From positions 1 through 64,000 of the forward strand of contig JACRDT010000033.1 of the NCBI GenBank assembly GCA_016212795.1: 64,000 bases of DNA. The letters are read 5' to 3'. Origin of the DNA: Elusimicrobiota bacterium. Its GTDB lineage: Bacteria > Elusimicrobiota > Elusimicrobia > UBA1565 > UBA9628. The first letter of the stretch is position 1, and each line of letters opens with the position of its first letter. Of the stretch, positions 36,204-45,421 are shown piece by piece. Both the position numbers and the translations under genes were made by a program. The notes below the pieces were generated by a model. The model had not been told where the DNA came from and ran no database searches. It worked only from the letters and a program-made list of their open reading frames with translations.

Positions 36204-38096
36204 CTAGGCCTCGCCGCCGACGAGCCGCACCACTTCCTCGATCGTGGTCAGGCCCGTGGACGCCTTGATGAAGCCGTCGGCCAGGAGCGTGATCATGCCG
36301 TCCTTGAAGGCCTGGCCCTGGAGGTCCTGGACCGCGACTTTCTGCAGGATGAGGCGCCTGATCGAGGGCAGGAGCACGAGGCTCTCGAACAGGAGCACCC
36401 GGCCGTTGTAGCCGGACCCCCGGCACGCCTCGCACCCGACCGCGCGATAGAGCTGGCCGATCTTGCCCGTGTCGAAGGACGCCCCGGAGCGCTCGGCCAG
36501 CTCCCCGATCCGGTCGAGGATGTCCCGGCTCGGGGTGTACGCCTCCCGGCAGCGGTCGCAGAGCCGGCGCGCGAGCCTCTGGGCGAACACGGCGGTCAGC
36601 GCCGAGGCGATGAGGTAGGGTTCGAGCCCCATGTCGAGGAACCGGGTGATGGCGCCCAAGGCGCTGTTGGTGTGCAGCGTCGAGAACAGCAGGTGGCCCG
36701 TGAGCGAGGCGCTCATGGCGATTTCCGCGGTCTCCTTGTCCCTGATCTCCCCCACCATGATCACGTTGGGGTCCTGGCGCAGGATCGAGCGCAGCCCCTC
36801 CGCGAAGGTGAAGCCGGTCTTCGTGTGGATGGGGCCCTGGTTGATGCCGTAGAGCTTCATCTCGATGGGGTCCTCGAGGGTCACGATGTTGCGCGTGACG
36901 TCGTTGAGGCCCTGCAGTACGGCGTAGATGGAGGTGGACTTGCCGCTCCCGGCGGGGCCGGTCACGATGATCATGCCTTGGGGCCGATGGGCCACCTGGC
37001 CGATGGTCTCGATGTCCGAGGCCCTCAACCCCAGCTGGACGAAGTCGGGGACCTTGGCGCTGCGATGGATGAGCCTGATGACGGCCTTGTCCCCGTAGGA
37101 CGTGGGGAAGGTCGAGAGCCTCAGGTCCACCTCCTGGCCGTCGACCGAGATCATCATCCTGCCGTCCTGGGGCTTGGAGGTGTTGGCGCCCTGCTCCGGA
37201 TCGAGGCCGCACATGACCCTCATGCCGGAGACGACGCGGATGTTGAGTCTCCGGGCCATGCGGAGAGCCGGGTCCAGGATGCCGTCGATGCGGTAGCGCA
37301 CCCGGAACTCCTCCTCGAAAGGCTCGATGTGGATGTCGGAAGCGCGGTTGCGCACCGCCTCTTCCAGGATCATCTGCACCACGTCGAGGACCAGCCTCTC
37401 CTCGTCCACCTTGGGCGGCGCCGCCGCGCCGAACAGACCCTTCGAGACGGGCTTGGCCAGGGAGGCCATGACGTCGTCGAAACGCCTCTGCAGCGAGGAG
37501 AGGATCTTCTTCTCGCGAGGCGGCATGACGGGTTCGGGGACGGGCTTGGCGGGTTCCGGGGAAGGCTCCGGGGCGGGTTGGGCGGGCTCCGGGGCCGGCT
37601 TGGGAGGCTCGGGCGGCGGCGGCGGGGCGAAGTTCGCCTTGTCGATCGCCTTGGGGGCGATGGCATGGACCACGAGGTCCTGCCAGTGCTGGGAGGGCTG
37701 GTCCGAGGGAGCGGGGGACGGCGACCCGGACGGCAGCGGCTGGGTCGGCAGGTTCACCTCGACGGGATTGACGTCCGGCAGCCGCCCCGGCACCTTCGGC
37801 TTGAGCACCTCGCCGAGATAACGCTCCACGTTCGAGATCTGCGCCGGGTCGACCCGGGCCCACGTGATGAAGAGGGATTGGTCACGGAAGACCGTGACGG
37901 CGAGGTCCTCCCGCAGCGAGCGGATGACGTCGCGGATCAGCCCCTGCCCCACCCGGACCGTGGCCGGCGTCTTGCCGCCGTGCCAGACGATGTAGATGCC
38001 GACCAAGCCGTTGAAATGGGCGTGCCCGGCGTCCACGGCGAAGAGGTCCGCCCAGGCATCGCCTTGGCAACGGTTCCAGTAGAGTTGCAAAGCCAC
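36204..38096 (-). CDS. GspE/PilB-family ATPase with unusual N-terminal domain
   Basis: GTG start at 38096 with AGGAGG upstream; ATPase VTGPAGSGKSTSIYAVL, LEDPIEMKL, LRQDPNVIMVGEIRDKETAEIA; N-terminus not GspE-N like. Confidence 0.9.
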   Translation of the reverse strand: MALQLYWNRCQGDAWADLFAVDAGHAHFNGLVGIYIVWHGGKTPATVRVGQGLIRDVIRSLREDLAVTVFRDQSLFITWARVDPAQISNVERYLGEVLKPKVPGRLPDVNPVEVNLPTQPLPSGSPSPAPSDQPSQHWQDLVVHAIAPKAIDKANFAPPPPPEPPKPAPEPAQPAPEPSPEPAKPVPEPVMPPREKKILSSLQRRFDDVMASLAKPVSKGLFGAAAPPKVDEERLVLDVVQMILEEAVRNRASDIHIEPFEEEFRVRYRIDGILDPALRMARRLNIRVVSGMRVMCGLDPEQGANTSKPQDGRMMISVDGQEVDLRLSTFPTSYGDKAVIRLIHRSAKVPDFVQLGLRASDIETIGQVAHRPQGMIIVTGPAGSGKSTSIYAVLQGLNDVTRNIVTLEDPIEMKLYGINQGPIHTKTGFTFAEGLRSILRQDPNVIMVGEIRDKETAEIAMSASLTGHLLFSTLHTNSALGAITRFLDMGLEPYLIASALTAVFAQRLARRLCDRCREAYTPSRDILDRIGELAERSGASFDTGKIGQLYRAVGCEACRGSGYNGRVLLFESLVLLPSIRRLILQKVAVQDLQGQAFKDGMITLLADGFIKASTGLTTIEEVVRLVGGEA

Positions 38097-38176
38097 GGCT
38101 GCTTCCCCCTCCTGTCGGCACAGCCGGCGCGGTGCCGCCCTCAAAGTCTATTGCATTGTCGGTCGGGATGCAATCC

Positions 38177-40540
38177 CTACGGATTCTTGAAAAGGTTGAG
38201 CAGCCCCTTGACCGGACTGAGCAGGCTGCCGGCCGGGTTCAGGCGGACTTTCGGCCGGTGGTAGTCGCCGGTGACGCCGAACTCGAGCGGGACGGGCATC
38301 TTGAGGAGCCGGGTCGCGACCTTCAAGTCCACGCTGTCGTCGTGGAAATCGACCTTCCCCTGGGCGTCGAGCACGAGCAGGGTGCTGACCAGGCGGCACC
38401 GCTTGACCGTCATCACGCCCTCCTCGAAGGCGTAGTCCCCCGCGATCTTGGAGAACTCGACCTTGCTCAGGTCGGGCAGGAGGTTGAGGCCTGGCAGGCG
38501 GCTGACCTTCTGGATGATGACCAGGGGCATGAGGAGCACCTTCGCGATCGCGGACTTGCCGGTCAGGGCGTCGAGGCTCTCGAACCGTCCCGAATCGATG
38601 TCCAAGGCCGCGCTCCCGTCGATCTCGCGCAGGCCCGCGGCGACGTCGCCCAGGTCCCAGCGCAGCTCGAGCTTCTTGCTCTCGAAATGGCGGTGCGTGA
38701 CCTCGCCGACCTTGAGGCGGCCCCTGAGGGACATGGGCCGGGAGGCCTTGGCATGGGGGGCGGCGGCCGAGGGGCCGCCGTCCCCGGGGCGCGGACGCTC
38801 TCCTTTCGCGGAGATGGCGGCGGCTCTCGACGCGAGCAGCCGCTCGAGGTCGAGCTTCTCCAGGTCGCCGTCGAGGGCGATCCTCAGGCCCGACCGCCAA
38901 CCCCCGACCGAGACGTCCCTGAACTCGAGCCGTGAGCCCGCGAGCTTGCCGGTCAGCCGCGGGGCGCTGACGCCTCCGTCGGCGAGGCTGACCCCGCCCG
39001 ACACGTCCGACACCCCGATCCCCTTGAGCTCGCCCGCCAGGGACTTCAGCTCGACCTCCCCCTCGACCGACGGGGCGCCGAGACTCCCCGACAAGGAGAG
39101 CGAGCCCTCCACCGTGCCGGACAGCCCGAGCCGCCGGGTCCGGGGCGAGACCTCGCCGACCTCGGCCAGGTCCAAGCGGATCGTGTCGGTCTTCATCCGG
39201 AGTCTCGAAGCGCCCGAGCGGGGATAGTCGAGCCGGCCCGACAGCTCGACCCGGGTCGACTCGAGGTCGAGGGCCAGGGACCGCACCAGGATCCCGGCCG
39301 GGCCCAGGCGCACCGACGCGCTCAGGTGGGACGGCGCGACCGTCAGGCCGGGCGGGAGCCCGCGCAGGAACCCGACGTCCTCGGACGAGAACGCAGGCAG
39401 GTCGAGCGACGCGACGACGTCCAGGGAGGGCTTGAGCTTGGGGCCGAGGTCGTCGAGCCTGCCCTCGACCGACACCTTGGCCCCGGGCAGGACGGCCGTC
39501 AGGCTCTTGACCTCGAGGTCCCGCTTCTCGAGGCGCAGGCGCGCCCTTAGCCTGGCCGGGGGCAGGGCGGGCAGCCGCCGGGGCAGGCGCAGGAGGTCGG
39601 CCAGCTGCCGGGACGCCAACGCCGGGGTCTCGGCCGCGACGACGGCCGCCAGGGCTTTCCTGTCCCCGTTGCGCTCCGACGTGATCGACAGGCTGCCCTT
39701 CATGACGGCCACGCCGTGCTGGAAGAGGGTCGCCTGGTCCGCGGTGTAGATGGGCCGCGCGAACCGGCGCACCGAGCCCGCGGCCGCCACGGAGAGGCTC
39801 TTGAGGCGAGCCTCGAACGACGCGACCCGGGCCGACATCCTGACCGGGTCGAAGTCGGCGAGGTCGAGCTCCCCGGCGGCGGAGGCGTCTCCCTCGAACT
39901 GGCGCCCGCCCATGATCCGTTTGGCGTGGAGGGAGACCTCGACGGGGAAGTGCCTGTTGACGCGCAGGCCCGACGCGCCGATGGCGATGCCCGACAGGTC
40001 CCACCCGGTCCGCTTCTGCGCGTTCTCGTAGGTGAAGCGGCCGCCAGAGACTTCGACGTACCGGACGTCGAACTCGACCGGAAGCCGGATCGGTCCGCGC
40101 CTCTTGCGGGCGGTCTTCGGCCGCGGGCCGCGCTTGCCCACGTTGAACCGGCCTTCAAGGCTCTTCTTCAGGTGGAACCGCGCGCCGTCGAGCGAGACCG
40201 TGTCGGCGACGACCCTCCGCTGCAGGAGAGGCAGCCACCGGAACTTGACCCGCACCCGGTCGGCGGCCGCCAGGAGGCCGTCGTCGAACCCCCCCTCCTC
40301 GGCGATCTCGAGCCCGTCCACGCTCAGCCCCTGGACCAGCCCCAGGGAGAGGCCGCGCAGCCGGACGTCCCTGTCGAGCGATCCCTCCGCGTGGGCGACG
40401 ATCATCTCCCGCAGCTTCTCCGGCGGCAGGAAGGCTTCGAGGGCGGCGGTCCCGGCCAGCACGGCCGACGCCGCGACAACCACGAGCAGGGCGCCGGCGC
40501 GCAGGATCCACCGCAACAAGCCCGCGATCTTCTTGGCCAT
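38177..40540 (-). CDS. AsmA-family protein
   Basis: N-terminal TM then LREMIVAHAEGSLDRDVRLRGLSLGLVQGLSVDGLEI; C-terminal FESLDALTGKSAIAKVLLMPLVIIQKV. Confidence 0.8.
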   Translation of the reverse strand: MAKKIAGLLRWILRAGALLVVVAASAVLAGTAALEAFLPPEKLREMIVAHAEGSLDRDVRLRGLSLGLVQGLSVDGLEIAEEGGFDDGLLAAADRVRVKFRWLPLLQRRVVADTVSLDGARFHLKKSLEGRFNVGKRGPRPKTARKRRGPIRLPVEFDVRYVEVSGGRFTYENAQKRTGWDLSGIAIGASGLRVNRHFPVEVSLHAKRIMGGRQFEGDASAAGELDLADFDPVRMSARVASFEARLKSLSVAAAGSVRRFARPIYTADQATLFQHGVAVMKGSLSITSERNGDRKALAAVVAAETPALASRQLADLLRLPRRLPALPPARLRARLRLEKRDLEVKSLTAVLPGAKVSVEGRLDDLGPKLKPSLDVVASLDLPAFSSEDVGFLRGLPPGLTVAPSHLSASVRLGPAGILVRSLALDLESTRVELSGRLDYPRSGASRLRMKTDTIRLDLAEVGEVSPRTRRLGLSGTVEGSLSLSGSLGAPSVEGEVELKSLAGELKGIGVSDVSGGVSLADGGVSAPRLTGKLAGSRLEFRDVSVGGWRSGLRIALDGDLEKLDLERLLASRAAAISAKGERPRPGDGGPSAAAPHAKASRPMSLRGRLKVGEVTHRHFESKKLELRWDLGDVAAGLREIDGSAALDIDSGRFESLDALTGKSAIAKVLLMPLVIIQKVSRLPGLNLLPDLSKVEFSKIAGDYAFEEGVMTVKRCRLVSTLLVLDAQGKVDFHDDSVDLKVATRLLKMPVPLEFGVTGDYHRPKVRLNPAGSLLSPVKGLLNLFKNP
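38761..38824 (-). repeat. Repeat family 2, copy 2, in-frame inside the AsmA-like gene
   Basis: Encodes AAAISAKGERPRPGDGGPSAAA; see copy 1. Confidence 0.8.
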
Positions 40541-43512
40541 CAGCGCGGGCCGTCCGCGGCGTGGGCAGGCCGGGGCGCGGCCTGGGCCGGTCCCAGTTTC
40601 TTGCTCTCCGCCTCGATCAGCCGTCTCAACGCCGCGTCGCCGGGCCGGGGCGGCCCGGCGAGCGCGCGCTCGAAGACCGCCCTGGCCTGTTCCCCGCGGC
40701 CCTGCGCGACGTACAGACCGCCCAAGGTCAGGTAGGCCGACAGCAGGCCGGGCTCGCGCTCGATGGCGGACTTGAGATCCTCCACCGCGCCCTCCCGGTC
40801 CCCGGCCACGGCCCTCAGGACGCCCCTGTCGGCGAGGTACCCGCCGTCGGCCGGGCTCTCGCGGACCAGGGCGTCGAGGAGGGAGCGCGCGGCCTCGAGC
40901 TCGCCGATCTGCTGGTACAGCACGGCCGAGCGCCGTCGCATCGGGGCGTCGGGCCGCAGCTCGACGGCCCTGGCCAGGGCCTGGAGCGCCCTGGGGCGGT
41001 CCCCGGCCGCCGCCGCGCCGGCCGCGAGCTCCACCTGGGGCCCGGGCTCCGAGGGAGCGCCGGCCGCCAGGCGGGCGAGGATGTCCAGCGCGGCGCGATG
41101 CTCCCCCAGCCCCGCGTAGAGGTGCGCCATGCGCCGGGATTGTTCCCTGTCGGGGGTCGAGCTCGCCGCTCCGGCCAGGGCGCTGAGCGCGCGCCGGCGG
41201 TCCCCCGCCCGGGAAGCTTCGGCCGCGATGTCCAGCCGGGCCCCGGCATCGGCCCCGTCATTGCGGCCGGGCGGCGCCCCCGACCCCTCCCCGAGCAGGC
41301 CCGCCAGCTGCGCCGCGCGGGAGCTCTGCTCCGCGGACAGCGGCAAGCGCAGCATCCTTTCGAGGGCCTGGGCGGCCGTCGCCCTGTCCCCCGCCTGCTG
41401 CGCGGCCACGGCCGTGAGGTAATGCGACTCCGCGTCCCGGGAAGCGATGACCGTCGGCGTCGCCAGGAGCTTGAGGGCCTGCCGGGGCTCACCCATGCCC
41501 AGAGCGAGGCTGGCCGCCGCGGTCCTCTGGCGGGGGTCCAGCGAGAGCTTCTCGGCCCGCGACAGGACGCCGGCGGCCTGGGCCGGATCGCCCGCCTGCC
41601 GCGCCGCCGCCGCCAACCGGAGCAGCGTCGCGGCGTCCGCCGGCCTGAGCGAGGACGCCTTGGCCAAGGCGGCGAGGGCTTCCTTGGGCCGGCCCGCGGC
41701 GAGCGCCGACTCCCCCGTCTCGGCCAGCCGACGGAACTCGCGGTCCGCGTGGAAGTCCCGCAGGTCCCCGAGAGCGCCGGGGTCCCGCGGGTCGGCGGCG
41801 AGGACGGCTCGCAGGTGGCTTTCGGTCCACGCGTCCCAGCCCTTGAGCGGCGCTTCCGGCCGGGCCGGCGCGCCCTCGCCGCCGGCGTCCCGCGGGGAGC
41901 CCTCCCGGGGGGCTCCGCGCCCATCGGGCGAGGGATGGACCGGCCGGGAGGCGGGTTTCAGGGTCAGCCGCCTGTAGACCCTCCCCTCGGTGGAGACCAG
42001 CGGGCGGGCGAAGACGAAACGCCGCCGCAGGAACGCCTCGATGTCGGCCGCGTGGCGCTTGCGGACCTCGACCGAGGGGGACGCCCAGTAGAACAGCTGA
42101 TGCTCCTTCTGAGTCATCCCGGGGCCGCGGGAGAAGCCCGTCCAGGGGGCGCCCTCGGCGAGGAACACGCTCCCGCCGGCCTCGAGCTTCCGGCGGAGCC
42201 TGGCGGCCAGGGCCTCGTCGAGCGCCGACTGCGGCGCCAGGCAGGCATCGTTGCCGCGGTCCTGCCCTCCGACTTGCAGGACGTTGAAGTCGCGGTAGTG
42301 GATCATCTCTGGGAACGGGCACCCGGGCATGAGGAGGACGTCGGAGGGCCGCAGGGCCTGGGCCAGGAACCGGACCTCCAGGTAGACCGGGTCCTGGGCG
42401 CCGACGACCATGATGTCCCGGACCAGGACCGGGGCGCCAACGACCCACCGCAGCGCGGCCACGAGGAAGATGACCTTCGTCCAGACGGCCGCGGAGGCGG
42501 CCAAGGCCAGCATCATCGGCAGGAGCACGGGGACGATGAAGACGAGGCCGTTCTCGGCGTTGTTGAGGATGAAGAACAGGCCGTAGGACGCTGCCGTCAG
42601 GAACCCGGCGATGAAGACGCTCCGATGGCGGCGGAGGATGCCCGGCAGGAGCCACCCTCCCGATAGGACGAGGAGGGCGGCGATGGTCAGGAACTCCGCG
42701 GCCTGCGGCCGGAGCTTCGCGTAGAAGGTCGCGAACTGGCTGTGCAGGCTGCCGCTCGTATAGATGGAGGTCCGGCTGTGCTGCTCCAAACCGCGAAAAA
42801 CGGTGTCAAAGGGTATATGGGGAAGGCTGGCCAGAGGCTCGAAACCGTGGTACGCGAGCCATACCGCGTAGCAGGCCGGGACCGTGGCGGTCAGGACGCC
42901 GGCGAAGACCAGGGCGTCTTGGCGGCGCGTCTTCGCGGCGGCCCGGTCCAGCCACAGGAGGGCCAGCAGGACCGGGACCAGGGCGAGGCTGGCCGCATGG
43001 TAGCCGATCGAGACGGCAGCGAAGAAGGCCGGCCATCCGCGGCGGCCGCCCCGGCCGTCCTCGTCGAGGTACGGGCGCAGGGAGAGGACGGCGAAGAGCG
43101 TGGCCAGCGCGTAGGGCGTGACGCGCAGGCACTCCGACCAGAAGCACAGCGACGTGCCCAGCAGCAAGGAGCCCACGCCCGCCACCAGCGCATCGCCGGT
43201 CCTCCTGGCCGTCCATCGATAGAGGAGCCAGAGGATCCACGCCATCGCGAGGATGTTCAGCGTCTCGACGGGCGTGACCAGGGGCCCCCGGTACCCGAAG
43301 ACCTCCAGCGCGGCCCGGACCAGGCCCAGGGTGGGCACATAGAGCGGGTGGACGAGTTCCTGCATGTACCATACCCCTGTTTTCAAGGACGTCAGGTAGC
43401 ACAGGTCCATGAAGGCGGCAGGCAGGAGGCTGAAGCTGTAGGCGCCGTAGGCGGCCAGCGCCGTGAGGAACAAGCCGTCAGCGAGCCGCCGACGGTATGA
43501 GGAGGGATCCAT
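40540..43512 (-). CDS. Polytopic membrane protein (glycosyltransferase-like) with C-terminal TPRs
   Basis: About 10 TM helices then repeated TPR-like units; start set at ATG 43512 because TATAAT (43534..43529) overlaps the upstream ATG. Confidence 0.75.
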   Translation of the reverse strand: MDPSSYRRRLADGLFLTALAAYGAYSFSLLPAAFMDLCYLTSLKTGVWYMQELVHPLYVPTLGLVRAALEVFGYRGPLVTPVETLNILAMAWILWLLYRWTARRTGDALVAGVGSLLLGTSLCFWSECLRVTPYALATLFAVLSLRPYLDEDGRGGRRGWPAFFAAVSIGYHAASLALVPVLLALLWLDRAAAKTRRQDALVFAGVLTATVPACYAVWLAYHGFEPLASLPHIPFDTVFRGLEQHSRTSIYTSGSLHSQFATFYAKLRPQAAEFLTIAALLVLSGGWLLPGILRRHRSVFIAGFLTAASYGLFFILNNAENGLVFIVPVLLPMMLALAASAAVWTKVIFLVAALRWVVGAPVLVRDIMVVGAQDPVYLEVRFLAQALRPSDVLLMPGCPFPEMIHYRDFNVLQVGGQDRGNDACLAPQSALDEALAARLRRKLEAGGSVFLAEGAPWTGFSRGPGMTQKEHQLFYWASPSVEVRKRHAADIEAFLRRRFVFARPLVSTEGRVYRRLTLKPASRPVHPSPDGRGAPREGSPRDAGGEGAPARPEAPLKGWDAWTESHLRAVLAADPRDPGALGDLRDFHADREFRRLAETGESALAAGRPKEALAALAKASSLRPADAATLLRLAAAARQAGDPAQAAGVLSRAEKLSLDPRQRTAAASLALGMGEPRQALKLLATPTVIASRDAESHYLTAVAAQQAGDRATAAQALERMLRLPLSAEQSSRAAQLAGLLGEGSGAPPGRNDGADAGARLDIAAEASRAGDRRRALSALAGAASSTPDREQSRRMAHLYAGLGEHRAALDILARLAAGAPSEPGPQVELAAGAAAAGDRPRALQALARAVELRPDAPMRRRSAVLYQQIGELEAARSLLDALVRESPADGGYLADRGVLRAVAGDREGAVEDLKSAIEREPGLLSAYLTLGGLYVAQGRGEQARAVFERALAGPPRPGDAALRRLIEAESKKLGPAQAAPRPAHAADGPR
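41885..41922 (+). repeat. Repeat family 3, copy 2, inside the membrane-TPR gene (opposite coding sense)
   Basis: GCGTCCCGCGGGGAGCCCTCCCGGGGGGCTCCGCGCCC. Confidence 0.65.
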
Positions 43513-43621
43513 GATCGCGATTCGACGCATTATACCAGAGTTGGAAGGGCGCCGCGCTGGCCGCCGTCATCCGGCGCGCCGGGTCATTGACAAAGCGGCG
43601 CATCCTTGCTTGAATGCTTCT

Positions 43622-45421
43622 ATGAGCAAGAAGACCTTTTCCGTCGTCGCCGCCGTTCTTCTGCTGGCCGGGCCGGCCCTCGCCGCCCGCAAGAAGCCCG
43701 CCGCCGGGTTCGCCGGCCTACTCGGCCGGATCGCGGATTTCATCAACTCGGAGCCGGTGCGCACCGCGCCGAGGGTCACGGCCGTGGCGGCCGTGCGCGG
43801 GGGCATCCCCACGGACCAGGGCGAGGACCTGGACCAGCGCCTGCTGGACCGAGTCCTCTACCTGAAGGGCAGGCTCCTGGCCGCGGTTCCCGACGGAGCC
43901 GACGAGGCCGCCTTGAGGAAGGTCTACCAGGCCCTTGCCGTGTCGCAGCTCGTCCAGTCCCTGGAGCTGCCGCTCGACCCCGACCTGCGCGCCGAGGCGC
44001 GCTCGGCCATGGACGCCTGGTCCCGCCTCAAACAGGCGCCCGCCTTGCCCGCGGGCCTCAAGACCTACCTCCAGAGCCTCCCGGACAAGCCGGACGACAA
44101 GGCCTTCGTGCGGGCCGGGTGGGCCAAGTATTGCAGGCAGATCACGCCCGAGCTCGCCTCCGGCATGGCGGCGGCGGGCGCCGCGGAGCGCGTCGCCCAC
44201 CCCGACACGGCCAAGCTCGAGGAGAGCCTCCAGACCCTGAAGATGTCCTGGCTCGGCAAGAAGATCTCCGACGCGGACTCGGCCAAGGCGCATTTCCTGG
44301 CGGGGTTCACGTACTCCGAGCTCGCCCTCGCCGACTTCAAGGGCGTGGCCGCTCCCAAGCCCGATGTCGCCGCGGCCAAGGCCCCGGCGGCCGGGGATGC
44401 CGTCCCGGACCAGCCGCCCATCGTCCCCAAGAAGGTCGCGCCGCCGGTCGCGGCGGCCGCCCCGGAGGCCGAGTTCAGCCCCCGCTTCGTGTACTCCAAG
44501 GCGGCCAAGGCCGTCGTGCTCATCATCTGCTCGAGCGAGGAAGGCAACGGCGAGCTGGGCAGCGGGAGCATCATCGACGCCTCGGGGCGGATCCTCACCA
44601 ACGCCCACGTCGTGATCAGGGATTCCACCCGCAGGCCCTGGCCCGTCATCCGGGTCTACCTCAAGCCCGCCAAGATGACCGGCGACCACGCCAAGGACCT
44701 CACGACGCCCTACCCGGCCGAGGTCGCGGCGTACGACGACTCCCTCGACCTCGCGCTCATCAAGATGCAGGAGCCGCCGTCGGGCCTCCCGACCCTGCAG
44801 CTGGCCGACCCGGAGGTCGTGGAGATCGGCGAGAAGGTGGCGGCCATCGGGCACCCGGAGCAGGGCGGGCTGTGGACCTTGACGACCGGCGTCATCGGCA
44901 CCGTGCTGGCCGACATCGGCGGCAAGAAGGGCAAGAACGTGTTCCAGACCGACGCCTCCATCAACCGCGGCAACTCAGGCGGTCCCCTGCTCGACGGCTC
45001 GGGGGACATCATCGGGGTCAACACCCTCATGTCGCGCAAGGCGGCCGACGGCCTGGCCATCACCTCGGTCAACTTCGCTGTGAAATCCGACGTGGCCAGG
45101 CGCTGGCTGGGCAAGGCCGGGTCGAAGCTGGCCTATGCAGCTCCCGCCCCGCCCCCGGCCGGCGGGTCGCCCGACGTGGGCATCCGGGTCTCCGCGAGCG
45201 TTCCCGAGGTCAAGACCATCGAGACGCCCGCCGCGGGCGACGACGGCTCCCCGAAGGCGGGGGCCGGCCGGGGCGGCAAGACGAGCAGGCATGAGCTGGT
45301 CTCGGAGAGCAAGCCTTTCGACAAGGACGCCATCATCGAGCAGGCCATCAAGGAGATGGAGGAGCTCGAGGGTGAGATGCGCGAAGAGGTCAACAAGAGA
45401 AGGAACAAGGTGGCGCCATGA
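43622..45421 (+). CDS. Secreted trypsin-like (S1C/DegP-type) serine protease
   Basis: Signal peptide; GSGSIIDASGRILTNAHVV (His), DDSLDLALIKM (Asp), QTDASINRGNSGGPLLDGSGDIIGVNT (Ser). Confidence 0.9.
   Translation: MSKKTFSVVAAVLLLAGPALAARKKPAAGFAGLLGRIADFINSEPVRTAPRVTAVAAVRGGIPTDQGEDLDQRLLDRVLYLKGRLLAAVPDGADEAALRKVYQALAVSQLVQSLELPLDPDLRAEARSAMDAWSRLKQAPALPAGLKTYLQSLPDKPDDKAFVRAGWAKYCRQITPELASGMAAAGAAERVAHPDTAKLEESLQTLKMSWLGKKISDADSAKAHFLAGFTYSELALADFKGVAAPKPDVAAAKAPAAGDAVPDQPPIVPKKVAPPVAAAAPEAEFSPRFVYSKAAKAVVLIICSSEEGNGELGSGSIIDASGRILTNAHVVIRDSTRRPWPVIRVYLKPAKMTGDHAKDLTTPYPAEVAAYDDSLDLALIKMQEPPSGLPTLQLADPEVVEIGEKVAAIGHPEQGGLWTLTTGVIGTVLADIGGKKGKNVFQTDASINRGNSGGPLLDGSGDIIGVNTLMSRKAADGLAITSVNFAVKSDVARRWLGKAGSKLAYAAPAPPPAGGSPDVGIRVSASVPEVKTIETPAAGDDGSPKAGAGRGGKTSRHELVSESKPFDKDAIIEQAIKEMEELEGEMREEVNKRRNKVAP

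Noticed and set aside
43513-43530. ATG 43530 as start of the membrane-TPR gene
   Set aside because: It overlaps a TATAAT -10 box on the same strand; ATG 43512 fits better.
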